64,000 nt of DNA from Burkholderia sp. 9120 (GCF_000745015.1 NZ_JQNA01000001.1:1798001-1862000), one strand, 5' to 3'; positions 27,150 through 36,351 are shown, numbered from the stretch's first letter. Numbers and translations are program-made. The notes: a model not told the origin generated them from the sequence alone.

Positions 27150-28390
27150 GTCTCACGCGCGAACAGATCCAACAGATGATCCGCCGAGGTGAAATCATCG
27201 AGCAGCAATCAGTGGGAGCGCTCGACTTGACGCGCGGAGATCTGTCGGGCGGCATCTTCGCGAACGTTACGTTCAGCGGCACGCAACTCACTCACGCGCG
27301 GCTCAGCGAATGCGTGTTCAACGAGTGCAGCTTCACGGACGCCGATCTGACTTGTGCCGACCTGTCGAAAAGCGTCATCGTGAACGGCGAGTGGATGCGC
27401 ACGGACCTCACCGACAGCACGCTCGACGACTGCCGCTTCACCGGCACGCACGCAAGCGGCACACGCTTCACGCGAGCGCGCGCCACTCACGTTGCCTTTC
27501 TTAAGTGCGAGCTGAGCGGATGCCAGTTCGACTCGGCGCGAATCGACTTCGCCTGTTTTGACGAAACGCCGATGGATGGCGCGGACTGGTCGGCCGCCGC
27601 GATTCGCCAGAGCCTTTTCTATCGACTGGATTTGCACGATGTACGTTTCGCGCAGAGCCGCTTCGACCGCGTTATTTTTAGCGAATCGAATCTGACGGGA
27701 CAAACGTTTCGCGGACAGACATTCGACCAATGCCAGTTCATTCGCGCCGAACTCCAGGGCGTGGACTTCACATCGGCGCGGCTGCCGTGCTGCAATTTTC
27801 AGGGCGCCGAACTCGACCACGCGGTGCTGGACGACGTGGACGCGCCCTTCGCCAACTTCTTCGAGGCGCGCGTGAACCACGCGCAGTGCCGTGGCGGGCG
27901 CCTGCCGAACAGCATCTGGGTCGACGCTCGCGCGGCAAGCGCCGATTTCAGCGGTGCGGATTTGTCCGGCGCGGTGTTTCATCGCGCCGATGCGAGCGGC
28001 GCGCTTTTTGTGCAGACGCGACTCGACCGTGCGGATTTTTCGTCGGCGTTGCTGCACGGGGCGGATTTTCGCGATGCGCTGTTTGCGCGAACGCGCTTTG
28101 ATGGGGCGCGCGTTGATGATGACTGCGAGCGCATTCATGCCAGCGAGACACGCGCCTGCGCCTACGCCGACGGCGCACACGCCCATGTCGTTGGCAAACA
28201 CGTCCACGCCGGCGACGCACGACTCCATGCTGGCGACGCACGCGTCCACCTCGGCTGCAAACCCCCTCCCATCCTCTGGCAAGACCGTCCCGGCGTAGCC
28301 GCCAGCGACACCGCACTGCAAGCCGCGCGCGCCTGGTCGGCACGTCGGAACGATCGCGCGGCACCGCCTTCCACCTCTGAATCTCTATGA
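27146..28390 (+). CDS. Pentapeptide-repeat protein with a His-rich tail
   Basis: A 414-residue protein built mostly of pentapeptide repeats (about residues 20-335; for example LDLTRGDLSGGIFANVTFSG), so a long beta-helix. The last 80 residues differ: a stretch rich in His and Ala with an imperfect tandem repeat (HAGDARLHAGDARVH, about 355-370), followed by KPPPILWQDRPGVAA. No enzymatic domain is seen. It is translationally coupled to genes on both sides by 4-base overlaps, so it is surely part of the T6SS accessory block. It may act with the preceding DUF2169 protein; its own function is unknown. Confidence 0.82.
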   Translation: MSLTREQIQQMIRRGEIIEQQSVGALDLTRGDLSGGIFANVTFSGTQLTHARLSECVFNECSFTDADLTCADLSKSVIVNGEWMRTDLTDSTLDDCRFTGTHASGTRFTRARATHVAFLKCELSGCQFDSARIDFACFDETPMDGADWSAAAIRQSLFYRLDLHDVRFAQSRFDRVIFSESNLTGQTFRGQTFDQCQFIRAELQGVDFTSARLPCCNFQGAELDHAVLDDVDAPFANFFEARVNHAQCRGGRLPNSIWVDARAASADFSGADLSGAVFHRADASGALFVQTRLDRADFSSALLHGADFRDALFARTRFDGARVDDDCERIHASETRACAYADGAHAHVVGKHVHAGDARLHAGDARVHLGCKPPPILWQDRPGVAASDTALQAARAWSARRNDRAAPPSTSESL

Positions 28391-29043
28391 CATCAACCGT
28401 AGCCAAATCTAGAACGCTGCCGACCATGCCCGCTGAAACCGCCGGCACCGTACTTGCGTTGCTGCAAGACGACATGTTGCTAGTAGTCTGCGCGGGCACC
28501 CGGCTAAGGTGCCGACGCGCATTCAGTTGCCTGATCGCGCCAGAGATCGGCGACCGCGTCATCGTGAGCCACGTCGAGCCGCAGCGCCCCCATGTGTTGG
28601 CTATCCTCAACCGGCCTCACGGGCGCAGCGCATGCATTCGCATCGACGGCGATCTACTACTCGAATCGGCGAGCCATATCCATATTCGCGCCGAACAAGG
28701 CCTTCAACTGCACGCGGACAACGACCTGGCGTTGCACGGCAAGCGCCTCGCACTCGACGCGGACAAAGCGACGCTCGTCGCGCGTAAAGCATCGATCACC
28801 TGCGCCGAGTTCGAAGGCCACGCCGGTGTGCTGCGGTTGATCGGTAAAAGCCTGGAGAGCGTCTTCGAGCGCGTCGTGCATATCGCAAAGACCAGTTTTC
28901 GCACGGTCGAGACGGTCGATCATCTGCGTTGCGCTCATCTCGACTACGCCGCATCGGAGGCCGTACGTCTGCATGGCAAGCACACGTTGCTGACCGCCGA
29001 GCGTCTGGCGAAACTCGACGCCCAACAAATCCACCTCGGCTAG
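28387..29043 (+). CDS. DUF3540 domain-containing T6SS accessory protein
   Basis: A 218-residue protein of the DUF3540 family. Residues about 18-80 (ETAGTVLALLQDDMLLVVCA and GDRVIVSHVEPQRPHVLAIL) look like an OB-type beta-barrel, and the rest is a series of short strands (LLLESASHIHIRAEQGLQLH, LALHGKRLALDADKATL) like the beginning of a VgrG or phage-spike needle. This suggests, but does not prove, a small spike-like or VgrG-adaptor protein. It overlaps its neighbours' reading frames by 4 bases upstream and is followed 8 bases later by the PAAR-like gene. Function not established. Confidence 0.8.
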   Translation: MTSTVAKSRTLPTMPAETAGTVLALLQDDMLLVVCAGTRLRCRRAFSCLIAPEIGDRVIVSHVEPQRPHVLAILNRPHGRSACIRIDGDLLLESASHIHIRAEQGLQLHADNDLALHGKRLALDADKATLVARKASITCAEFEGHAGVLRLIGKSLESVFERVVHIAKTSFRTVETVDHLRCAHLDYAASEAVRLHGKHTLLTAERLAKLDAQQIHLG

Positions 29044-29051
29044 GAGCATCC

Positions 29052-29441
29052 ATGGTCATGGTCAATTCAAGCGCGGCCGGCGCCAACGACGCCATCAGCG
29101 TCAACAAGACCCCGCCGTTGGGCGTGCCGGTCGCTTACGACAACAACGCCCAATGCGTGCAGGCAATTCCGAACGTCAGCAATATCCTGGTCGCCTGCGC
29201 GCCTGCTCACAATCTCGCGACCATCATTCCGGTCACCACCGGCGACGCGCCGGGCTCGATGGGCGGCGTCAGTTCCGGCACCGTCTGCGCGAGTTCGCGC
29301 CATATCAACGGCGCCAACACGGTACTGCTGCACGGCATGCCGACTACCCGGATGACCGACCCCACGCAACAGAATGCGACCAACGCGATAGGCACGGGCA
29401 CCTCGCCCAGTCAGACGCACATTCTTAATCTGGCGAGTTGA
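29052..29441 (+). CDS. DUF4150 PAAR-like tip protein
   Basis: A 129-residue PAAR-like protein (DUF4150), expected to cap the VgrG spike and sharpen its tip. It begins MVMVNSSAAGANDAISVNKT after a good TAGGAG ribosome-binding site and contains PPLGVPVAYDNNAQCVQAIPN, then NILVACAPAHNLATIIPVTTGD and VLLHGMPTTRMTDPT. The small His/Cys set may bind the metal that shapes the tip. No toxin domain is fused to it. The frame is open upstream to 28929 but that overlaps the DUF3540 gene. The next gene, tssJ, starts 7 bases after the stop. Confidence 0.85.
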   Translation: MVMVNSSAAGANDAISVNKTPPLGVPVAYDNNAQCVQAIPNVSNILVACAPAHNLATIIPVTTGDAPGSMGGVSSGTVCASSRHINGANTVLLHGMPTTRMTDPTQQNATNAIGTGTSPSQTHILNLAS

Positions 29442-29448
29442 ACCGCGC

Positions 29449-30036
29449 ATGATCCCGATGCAATGGCGCGCGCGGTTTCCGACGACGGCGTCTCCCCTAA
29501 CGCGGCAAATGCTGCTGGCTCTGCTGCCCCAGTTGATCCTGCTCACGCTGCTCACCGGCTGCGCAACAACACGCCCACCCGCAGACACCGCTTTCACGCT
29601 CTCTCTCGACGCCAGCCCAACCGTCAATCCAGACAGCCTCGGACGTCCCGCGCCGATTCTCGTCGGCCTCTACGACCTGAAATCGACCGCCGCTTTCACC
29701 GCGAGCGGCTTCGCGCCGTTACAGGACCACGCGAAGGCAAGTCTGGGTGACGACCTCGTCGGGTTCGACCAGCTCATTCTGCGGCCCGGCGAACAACGGA
29801 CGCTCGAACGGTCGATCGAACGGACAGGCAATACGCGGATGCGCTCGCTGGGCATCGTCGCCGGTTACCGCGAATTGAACCGACACGTCTGGCGCGTCGC
29901 CATCGCGTTACCCGTCGCCGAAGAGTCCAGCCTCCCCTCGTTCTGGCCGTTCGAACCGCAGCGACCCGTCGTGCAAGTGCAAGTGAAACTGGACGACAGC
30001 GGCATCGTCGTCCGAACCCTGAATCGGAACCCTTGA
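29449..30036 (+). CDS. tssJ: Type VI secretion system outer-membrane lipoprotein TssJ
   Basis: A 195-residue lipoprotein that anchors the membrane complex to the outer membrane through TssM. A hydrophobic signal ends in a lipobox L-T-G-C with the lipidated Cys at residue 38 (counted from MIPMQWRARF). The mature part has the TssJ-type transthyretin-like strands: GRPAPILVGLYDLKSTAAF and, later, VQVQVKLDDSGIVVRTLNRNP. The N-terminal extension before the signal is long, so the real start could be Met4 or Met21. The TGA overlaps the following ATG by one base. Confidence 0.9.
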   Translation: MIPMQWRARFPTTASPLTRQMLLALLPQLILLTLLTGCATTRPPADTAFTLSLDASPTVNPDSLGRPAPILVGLYDLKSTAAFTASGFAPLQDHAKASLGDDLVGFDQLILRPGEQRTLERSIERTGNTRMRSLGIVAGYRELNRHVWRVAIALPVAEESSLPSFWPFEPQRPVVQVQVKLDDSGIVVRTLNRNP

Positions 30037-31415
30037 TGAAGCATTCCACCGCGCCGTTGAATTTACCGTTGAAAGACTCGGGCGCGTCCCGCAGCAAGGT
30101 CGTCTGGTCGGAAGGCATGTATCTGCGCCCGCAGCATTTCCAGCAGTTCGAACGTTACGTCGAGAGCTATGTGCAATTGCGTTGTCGCGGCTTGCAGCGC
30201 GCGTTCTGGGGCTTCACGAGCGTCGAAATCGATCATGACGCGCTAGCCTTGGGGAAAGTTTCGCTGACCATGGCGCAAGGCGTGTTTCCTGACGGCACCC
30301 CCTTTCTGCTGACGGGCCCCGACGAACTGCCCGCGCCGCTCGACATTCCCGTCGACGCAAAAGATCAGCTCGTGCTGCTCGCGTTGCCGCTCAGGCGGCC
30401 GGGCGGCGAAGACACGATCTTCGAGGAACGCGCCGATTCGCTCGCGCGCTATAGCGCCTATGTCCGCGAAATCGCGGACGGCAATGCGGTCGCCCTGGGA
30501 CCGGCCAGCGTGCAGATCGCCCGCGCGCGACTGCGTCTGGTGCCGGCGTCCGAACTGGGCAGCGAATGGCAGGCCATCGGCCTGCTACGCGTGGTCGAGC
30601 GGCGTAGCGACAACCATCTTGTGCTCGACAAACTCTACATTCCGCCGATGCTGATCGCCGGCCAGCATCCGCTGCTCGCCGGCTACATCCGCGAGTTGCA
30701 CGGCCTGCTCGAGCAACGCGGCGATGCGTTGGCGAACCGGCTGTCGCGGCCGGGACGCGGCGGCGTCGCGGAAGTCGCGGACTTCCTGCTGCTCGCGCTG
30801 ATCAATCGGGCGCAGGCCGATACTTCGCACGAACACGAACTCGGCGAGGTGCATCCCGAGTCGCTGTTTCAGCAGTGGTTGAGGCTCGCGTTCGACCTCG
30901 CCACTTACACCAACCACGAGCGCCGGCCGACGGTTCGTCCAGCGTACCGGCACGACGATCTGCAAGGCAGCTTTTCGCCGCTGATGGCCGAGTTGCGGCG
31001 CGCGTTGTCGACGGTGCTCGAACAGAACGCGGTCGCGATTGAGTTGCAGGAACGCGCGCACCGCGTGTGGGTCGCGCGGATTCCGAGCCCCGAGTTGCTG
31101 CATAGCGCCGGCTTCGTGCTCGCCGTGCACGCCGATCTGCCCGCCGAGACCGTTCGCGCACGCTTTCCCGCACAGATCAAGATCGGGCCGGCCGAGCGGC
31201 TCGCCGATCTGGTGAATCTGCATCTGCCCGGCATCGCGTTGCGCACGCTGCCGGTTGCGCCTCGGCAGATTCCGTATCACGCGAGCTATCACTACTTCGA
31301 ACTGGATACCGGCGCCGAGCTTTGGAAGCAACTGGAAAAATCCAGCGGACTCGCGCTGCACGTCGCGGGCGATCTGCCGGGTCTGACGATGGAATGCTGG
31401 GCGATTCGCGGGTGA
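30036..31415 (+). CDS. tssK: Type VI secretion system baseplate subunit TssK
   Basis: A 459-residue TssK, which links the baseplate to the TssL/TssM membrane complex and resembles phage receptor-binding proteins. The conserved N-terminal shoulder motif is KVVWSEGMYLRPQHFQQFER (about residues 20-39). Further family segments are DNHLVLDKLYIPPMLIAGQH and FDLATYTNHERRPTVRPAYR, and the C-terminal ELDTGAELWKQLEKSSGLAL. Length is normal. The ATG overlaps the tssJ stop; the TGA overlaps the tssL start. Confidence 0.95.
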   Translation: MKHSTAPLNLPLKDSGASRSKVVWSEGMYLRPQHFQQFERYVESYVQLRCRGLQRAFWGFTSVEIDHDALALGKVSLTMAQGVFPDGTPFLLTGPDELPAPLDIPVDAKDQLVLLALPLRRPGGEDTIFEERADSLARYSAYVREIADGNAVALGPASVQIARARLRLVPASELGSEWQAIGLLRVVERRSDNHLVLDKLYIPPMLIAGQHPLLAGYIRELHGLLEQRGDALANRLSRPGRGGVAEVADFLLLALINRAQADTSHEHELGEVHPESLFQQWLRLAFDLATYTNHERRPTVRPAYRHDDLQGSFSPLMAELRRALSTVLEQNAVAIELQERAHRVWVARIPSPELLHSAGFVLAVHADLPAETVRARFPAQIKIGPAERLADLVNLHLPGIALRTLPVAPRQIPYHASYHYFELDTGAELWKQLEKSSGLALHVAGDLPGLTMECWAIRG

Positions 31416-32611
31416 TGCAGCATCGATCAGACGCCCGCAACGCGCTCGTCGTCGCTGCCAACCCGCTGCTCGACCTGCTCGCGCCGATCCGCACCAGCAC
31501 GGACCTCGCGCCGCAGCAGCTGCGCGAATATCTGCTCGATCAGATCCGGCAGTTTCAGGCGCGCGCGCAACGTGCGGCCATTCCCGTCGAGACGATCGTC
31601 GCCGCGCGCTATTGCCTGTGCACCGCGCTCGACGAAGCGGCAGCGCTCGCACCGTGGAGCGGCGGTGGCGCGTGGTCGACGCACAGTCTGCTGGTGGCCT
31701 TTCACAACGAGACCTGGGGCGGCGAAAAGTTCTTCCAGTTGCTGGCGCGCCTGTCGGTGAGCACGCACGCGCATCGCGACATGATCGAGCTGCAGTACTT
31801 CTGCCTGATGCTCGGTTTCCAGGGACGCTACCGCGTGATCGACAACGGTGCCGCGCAACGCGAAACGCTGATGCGTCGGCTGCACAAATTGCTGCATGAA
31901 ACGGGCGGCGGATACGCGCTGCCGTTGTCGCCCGAATGGCGCGCCGCGGACCGGACGCCGGTGCGGCGAGTGCGCCGCGGGCTGCCGTTGTGGGCGTGGT
32001 TGCTGTTCGTCGGTGTGAGCGGTAGCGCGAGTTTCACCGCGTTTCTGCTGGCGACTACCGCGCACGCCGATCGAGTCTATGCGGCGATCGTCACGCTTCA
32101 TCTGCCCGAGCTAAACACCCACGCGAGCGACGCGCCGCTGTCGAACAGGCTGCGGCAAGCGCTCGACGCGGATCTGCAAAGCGGCCTGCTCGCGCTGCGC
32201 GAAGAGGCGGACCGCAGCGTGATCGCGATGCGCGGCGACGGCCTGTTCAACTCCGGTTCGGCCACCGCGAATCCGGCTTATCTGCCGGTGCTCGTGCATC
32301 TCGCCGGTGTGCTGAACCGGGTGAGCGGCGAAATCGCGATTACCGGTCATACGGACAATCAGCCGATTCGAGATCACCGCTTCGAGTCGAACCTCGCGCT
32401 GTCGCAAGCCCGTGCCAGCGCGGTCAGGCAATGGCTGCTGGCGGCCGGCCTCGACGCGAACCGCAGCATCACCGTGACGGGGCGTGGCGACGAACAGCCG
32501 GTGGCCACCAATCAGACAGCCGATGGTCGCGCGCAAAACCGCCGCGTGGAGATCGTACTGGTCCCGCTTCCCCCAGACAGACAAGGCATTTCGCAGGCGA
32601 CCGATCAATGA
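31415..32611 (+). CDS. tssL: Type VI secretion system protein TssL with OmpA domain
   Basis: A 398-residue TssL. The cytoplasmic DotU/IcmH domain (1-205) includes NPLLDLLAPIRTSTDLAPQQ and EYLLDQIRQF and AARYCLCTALDEAAALAPW. One membrane helix follows (LWAWLLFVGVSGSASFTAFL, about 191-210). The periplasmic part carries an OmpA/MotB-type peptidoglycan-binding domain (about 270-390: ITGHTDNQPIRDHRFESNLA and ITVTGRGDEQPVATN and NRRVEIVLVP), so the machine is anchored to the wall by TssL itself. ATG at 31415 overlaps the tssK stop; GTG at 31412 is an equal alternative. It ends overlapping tssM. Confidence 0.94.
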   Translation: MQHRSDARNALVVAANPLLDLLAPIRTSTDLAPQQLREYLLDQIRQFQARAQRAAIPVETIVAARYCLCTALDEAAALAPWSGGGAWSTHSLLVAFHNETWGGEKFFQLLARLSVSTHAHRDMIELQYFCLMLGFQGRYRVIDNGAAQRETLMRRLHKLLHETGGGYALPLSPEWRAADRTPVRRVRRGLPLWAWLLFVGVSGSASFTAFLLATTAHADRVYAAIVTLHLPELNTHASDAPLSNRLRQALDADLQSGLLALREEADRSVIAMRGDGLFNSGSATANPAYLPVLVHLAGVLNRVSGEIAITGHTDNQPIRDHRFESNLALSQARASAVRQWLLAAGLDANRSITVTGRGDEQPVATNQTADGRAQNRRVEIVLVPLPPDRQGISQATDQ

Positions 32612-35600
32612 AGTTCGTAACACGGGTAGTGAAGCTGATGTTGTCCCGGGAGTGGTGGCTGTGTGTGTGGCTATGCGTCGAAATCGCGCTGGTCGTCGCG
32701 TTGATCTGGAGCGTGGGGCCGCTGCTGGCGATCGGCGCGACGCGTCCGTTGGAAAGTGCGGCGGTGCGAGCGTGGTTGATTGCGCTCGTGCTGCTGGCCG
32801 GATGCATGCGGCTGGTTTGGCGGATGCGGGGAAGTGCGAGCGGTGCGGGTGCGGGTGCGGGTGCGGGTGCGGGTGCGGGTGCGGGTGCGGGTGCGGGTGC
32901 GGGTGCGGGTGCGGGTGCGGGTGCGGGCATGATCGCGCGTTGGCGTGAACACCGGACGAATTCGAGCGCCTTGAAAACAGCGGAAAGCAGCAGCACCGCC
33001 GACGGTGCCGCAGTTGCCGAACTATGCGCCCGTTTTCGCGAGGCGCTCTATCTGCTGCGTCGCGCAACCCCGACCACAGGCAAGCTCACGGCACGGCTCG
33101 ATACCATCACCGGTCAGTACGCGTATCGATCGCCGTGGTATTTGGTGGTCGGCAGCAGCGGCTCGGGCAAGACCGCTGTACTCGTCCACGGCGGACTCGA
33201 ACTGTCGACCGCCAAGCAAGCGGCGCGCGCTGCCGCCGGCCGTGTCGAGGCGACCCAGCAATGCGACTGGTGGTTCAGTAACCACGCGGTGCTCGTCGAT
33301 ACGCCGGGCCACTTTCTGGAAGCCGCCGACGACACCCAGCGGCGCGGCACCGAGTGGCGTGCCCTGCTCGCGCTGCTCCGCAAACATCGGCCGCGCCAAC
33401 CGCTCAACGGCGTGCTACTGACAGTCGCGATCGACTCGCTGCTCGCACTGAACGAAGCCGAACGCGCGGCCTACGCGACGCGTCTGCGCAAGCCGCTGCA
33501 ATCGATGCGGGCGGCGCTCGACATGCAGGTCCCGATCTACTTATGTTTCACCCGAATGGATCGCCTCAGCGGCTTCGTCGAGTATTTTTCCGCGCTGAAC
33601 CGCGAGGGCCGCGAGCAGGTTTGGGGCGCGACATTTCCGCTCGATGAAACCGCAGCAGCACGCAACAGCGCCACCGCCGCATTCGCCGACGCATTCGACA
33701 AACTCGCGCAGCGCCTGAGCGACGGCTTGCGCGACGTCGTGGGCGCCGACCCCGATCTCGATAGCCGGGCGCTCGCCTATCTATTCCCGCAGCAGTTCGC
33801 GAGTCTGCGCGAGGTGCTCGACGGCTTCTGTTCGACGCTGTTTCAGACGTCGCATCTGGAAGCCAACCTCGTCGCGCGCGGCATCTACTTCACTAGCGCC
33901 TTGCAGAGCGGGCCGACGATCGACCGGATACTGACGCCGGTCAGACAACAGTTGCACAGCGTAATGCCGTCACCGGCACCCGCAACCAGTCGCGTCGGCC
34001 AAAGCTATTTTCTCAAGCAACTGCTGCACGAGGCCGTCTTTGCCGATGCCGGCCTCGCCGGCACGAGTCGCGCGTCGCTGCGGCGCCGTCTGATCGCGCA
34101 CACGGCGCTCGCGGTGACGAGCGGTGCCCTGTTGCTGACACTGCTAGCCGGCTGGACGATCAGCTATTCGAACAACCGTGCCTATCTCGACGAAGTCGGC
34201 GCGCACGTCGCCGCGTTCAACCTGCACGCGCGCCCGCCGATCGCGTTGCCCGCCGCTGCGTTGGCGCCGCTCGCGCCGATGCTCGACACAGTGCGAGGCC
34301 TGCCCCGCAGCGAGCACTTCGAGATCGATGCCCCGCCGGCCTTGCGCTACGGACTCGGTCTTTACCCCGGCGCAAGAATCGGCGACGCCGGCGAGACGAT
34401 CTATCGCCGCGCGCTTGACGACAAACTGCTGCCGCAGACCGCCGCACATCTTGAAGCGCTGCTGTCCAACGCCCCGCTCGACGATCCGGAATATACGTAC
34501 GACGCGCTCAAGGCCTATCTGATGCTTCACGACGCCGCTCACTACGACGGCGGTTTTGTCGCCGCATGGCTGATCCTCGACACGCAGACGTCGTTGCCAT
34601 CGAGCACCACGCTCGACCAACGCGCACATCTGGAAGCGCACCTCACGCGGCTCTTCGAAGCGCGCGCGGTCGCGTCGCCGTTCGCGCTCAACGCAGCCCT
34701 GGTGAGCCGCGTGCGTGAGCGGCTCGCACGCGATTCGTTCGCTCAGCGTGCTTACCATCAGTTGCGCCGCGAACTGCTGCGCATGCCGCACGCCGCGCCG
34801 CTCACCGTCGTCAGCGCGGGTGGCCCGCAGGCAGCGCTCGTGTTCCGGCGCATCAGCGGCAAACCGCTCAGCGACGGCATCGACAGCCTGTATACGTATC
34901 GAGGCTATTGGGACATCTTCGACAAACGCGTCGCCAACGCCACCGCGCAACTGCGCAGCGAAGAACCATGGGTGCTGGGCATCGACGCCGCGCCCACGGT
35001 CGACACCGCGCGCCTCGCGCTTGAAGTCCGACGCGCGTACTTCAACGACTACATCGAAGTCTGGGATGCGTATCTCAACGACTTGACGCTGATCGATAGC
35101 AAGTCGATTGCGCAAAGCACGCGAATCGCGCGCACGCTATCGGCGCCGGATTCGCCGCTCAGACAATTTCTGCAAGCCGCCGCCCGTGAGACGAATCTGT
35201 CGCGAACCGCCTCCTCGTCCGAGCAGCGCCCCGCGGCGGCTCGCATGCAGCAGCGCCTCGGCGAAGCGCGGCAATCGCTCGCGGCGATGTTCGGCAACGC
35301 CGCGCCCGCAGTGCCGCAAGCGGCCAGCGAAGACCGACCCGAGCCCGTCGTCGACGCGCATTTCGAACCACTGCGCCGCCTCGTCGCCTCGTCCGACGGA
35401 GGCGCCGCCGGCACGGCGCCGTTCGACGGCAACCTGCGCGTGGTCGACGAGTTGTACAGCTACCTGACGTCGGCGAGCGCGGCACTCAACAGCGGCAATG
35501 CGCCGCCGCCAACCGGCGTGTTCGACAAACTGCAGGCCGATGCCGGACGTATGCCGATGCCCTTACGCAAGATGTTCGGCGACCTGTCGCAGAACGGTTC

Positions 35601-36318
35601 GGCGCAGATCGGCGGCGCGCTGCGCGCCAATCTCGCGCAAGACGCCCAAGGCGGCATAGGCCGACTGTGCCGCCACATGATCGACGGGCGCTATCCATTC
35701 GTGCGCAACGCCACCCGCGATGTCGCGCTCGACGATTTTTCGAAGCTGTTCGCGACGGGCGGCTTGATGGACAGCTTTTTTCAAAAAAATCTGGCGTCGC
35801 AAATCGACGTCAGCGGCAGCCGCTGGCGCTTCAGGCGCGACGCGACCGGCGCCGCCTCGGGCGATGCCCGTCTGGCCGGCTCGTTCCAGAATGCCGACAT
35901 CATCCGCACCGCGTTTTTCTCCGGCAATGCCACGACGCCGGCGCTGCAGGTCGAGCTGACGCCGCTCGAACTGGATCCGGGGATCGCGCAGTACACGCTG
36001 GATGTCGACGGCCAAACGATCCGCTACGCCCATGGCCCGCAACTGCCCACCACAGTGAAATGGCCGGGCCCCGGCGGCGGCGGTCAGGTCAGCTTGCAGA
36101 TCAGCACACCCGGCGGCGCCGACGGTCTGCAAACGCAGGGACCGTGGGCGCTGCACCGTTTGCTCGACAAGGCGCGCATTACACCGGGCGCGACGCCCGA
36201 GCACTTCGTTGCCACCTTCGACTTCAACGGCCGCAAGCTGTCTTTGCGGGTCATCGCCAACAGCAGCTACAACCCGTTCAGGTTGCCGCAAATGGACGCG
36301 TTTTCGTGTCCGTCGTAA
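32608..36318 (+). CDS. tssM: Type VI secretion system membrane subunit TssM
   Basis: A 1236-residue IcmF-family protein, the main inner-membrane component that reaches through the periplasm to TssJ. Two N-terminal helices (about 14-36 and 46-68) are followed by an unusual (Ala-Gly)14 linker (about 78-106), then a cytoplasmic domain with an intact Walker A motif GSSGSGKTAVL (about 180) and VDTPGHFLEA as Walker B-like. The third helix lies near 500-520 (ALAVTSGALLLTLLAGWTIS). The long periplasmic region ends NSSYNPFRLPQMDAFSCPS. The ATG overlaps the tssL stop by 4 bases. Its length fits the family. Confidence 0.95.
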   Translation: MKFVTRVVKLMLSREWWLCVWLCVEIALVVALIWSVGPLLAIGATRPLESAAVRAWLIALVLLAGCMRLVWRMRGSASGAGAGAGAGAGAGAGAGAGAGAGAGAGAGMIARWREHRTNSSALKTAESSSTADGAAVAELCARFREALYLLRRATPTTGKLTARLDTITGQYAYRSPWYLVVGSSGSGKTAVLVHGGLELSTAKQAARAAAGRVEATQQCDWWFSNHAVLVDTPGHFLEAADDTQRRGTEWRALLALLRKHRPRQPLNGVLLTVAIDSLLALNEAERAAYATRLRKPLQSMRAALDMQVPIYLCFTRMDRLSGFVEYFSALNREGREQVWGATFPLDETAAARNSATAAFADAFDKLAQRLSDGLRDVVGADPDLDSRALAYLFPQQFASLREVLDGFCSTLFQTSHLEANLVARGIYFTSALQSGPTIDRILTPVRQQLHSVMPSPAPATSRVGQSYFLKQLLHEAVFADAGLAGTSRASLRRRLIAHTALAVTSGALLLTLLAGWTISYSNNRAYLDEVGAHVAAFNLHARPPIALPAAALAPLAPMLDTVRGLPRSEHFEIDAPPALRYGLGLYPGARIGDAGETIYRRALDDKLLPQTAAHLEALLSNAPLDDPEYTYDALKAYLMLHDAAHYDGGFVAAWLILDTQTSLPSSTTLDQRAHLEAHLTRLFEARAVASPFALNAALVSRVRERLARDSFAQRAYHQLRRELLRMPHAAPLTVVSAGGPQAALVFRRISGKPLSDGIDSLYTYRGYWDIFDKRVANATAQLRSEEPWVLGIDAAPTVDTARLALEVRRAYFNDYIEVWDAYLNDLTLIDSKSIAQSTRIARTLSAPDSPLRQFLQAAARETNLSRTASSSEQRPAAARMQQRLGEARQSLAAMFGNAAPAVPQAASEDRPEPVVDAHFEPLRRLVASSDGGAAGTAPFDGNLRVVDELYSYLTSASAALNSGNAPPPTGVFDKLQADAGRMPMPLRKMFGDLSQNGSAQIGGALRANLAQDAQGGIGRLCRHMIDGRYPFVRNATRDVALDDFSKLFATGGLMDSFFQKNLASQIDVSGSRWRFRRDATGAASGDARLAGSFQNADIIRTAFFSGNATTPALQVELTPLELDPGIAQYTLDVDGQTIRYAHGPQLPTTVKWPGPGGGGQVSLQISTPGGADGLQTQGPWALHRLLDKARITPGATPEHFVATFDFNGRKLSLRVIANSSYNPFRLPQMDAFSCPS
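32842..32925 (+). repeat. Hexanucleotide tandem repeat (GGTGCG)14 in tssM
   Basis: Fourteen perfect copies of GGTGCG (84 bases) encode an uninterrupted Gly-Ala string just after the second membrane helix of TssM. Copy-number change would lengthen or shorten the linker by 2 residues per unit without breaking the frame. Confidence 0.97.
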
Positions 36319-36351
36319 AGCCGCTCGCTATCAGATCAGGACGTTTGCTCC

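Noticed and set aside
32842..32925. Possible CRISPR-like array
   Set aside because: It is a plain hexanucleotide tandem repeat without spacers, in frame within tssM.
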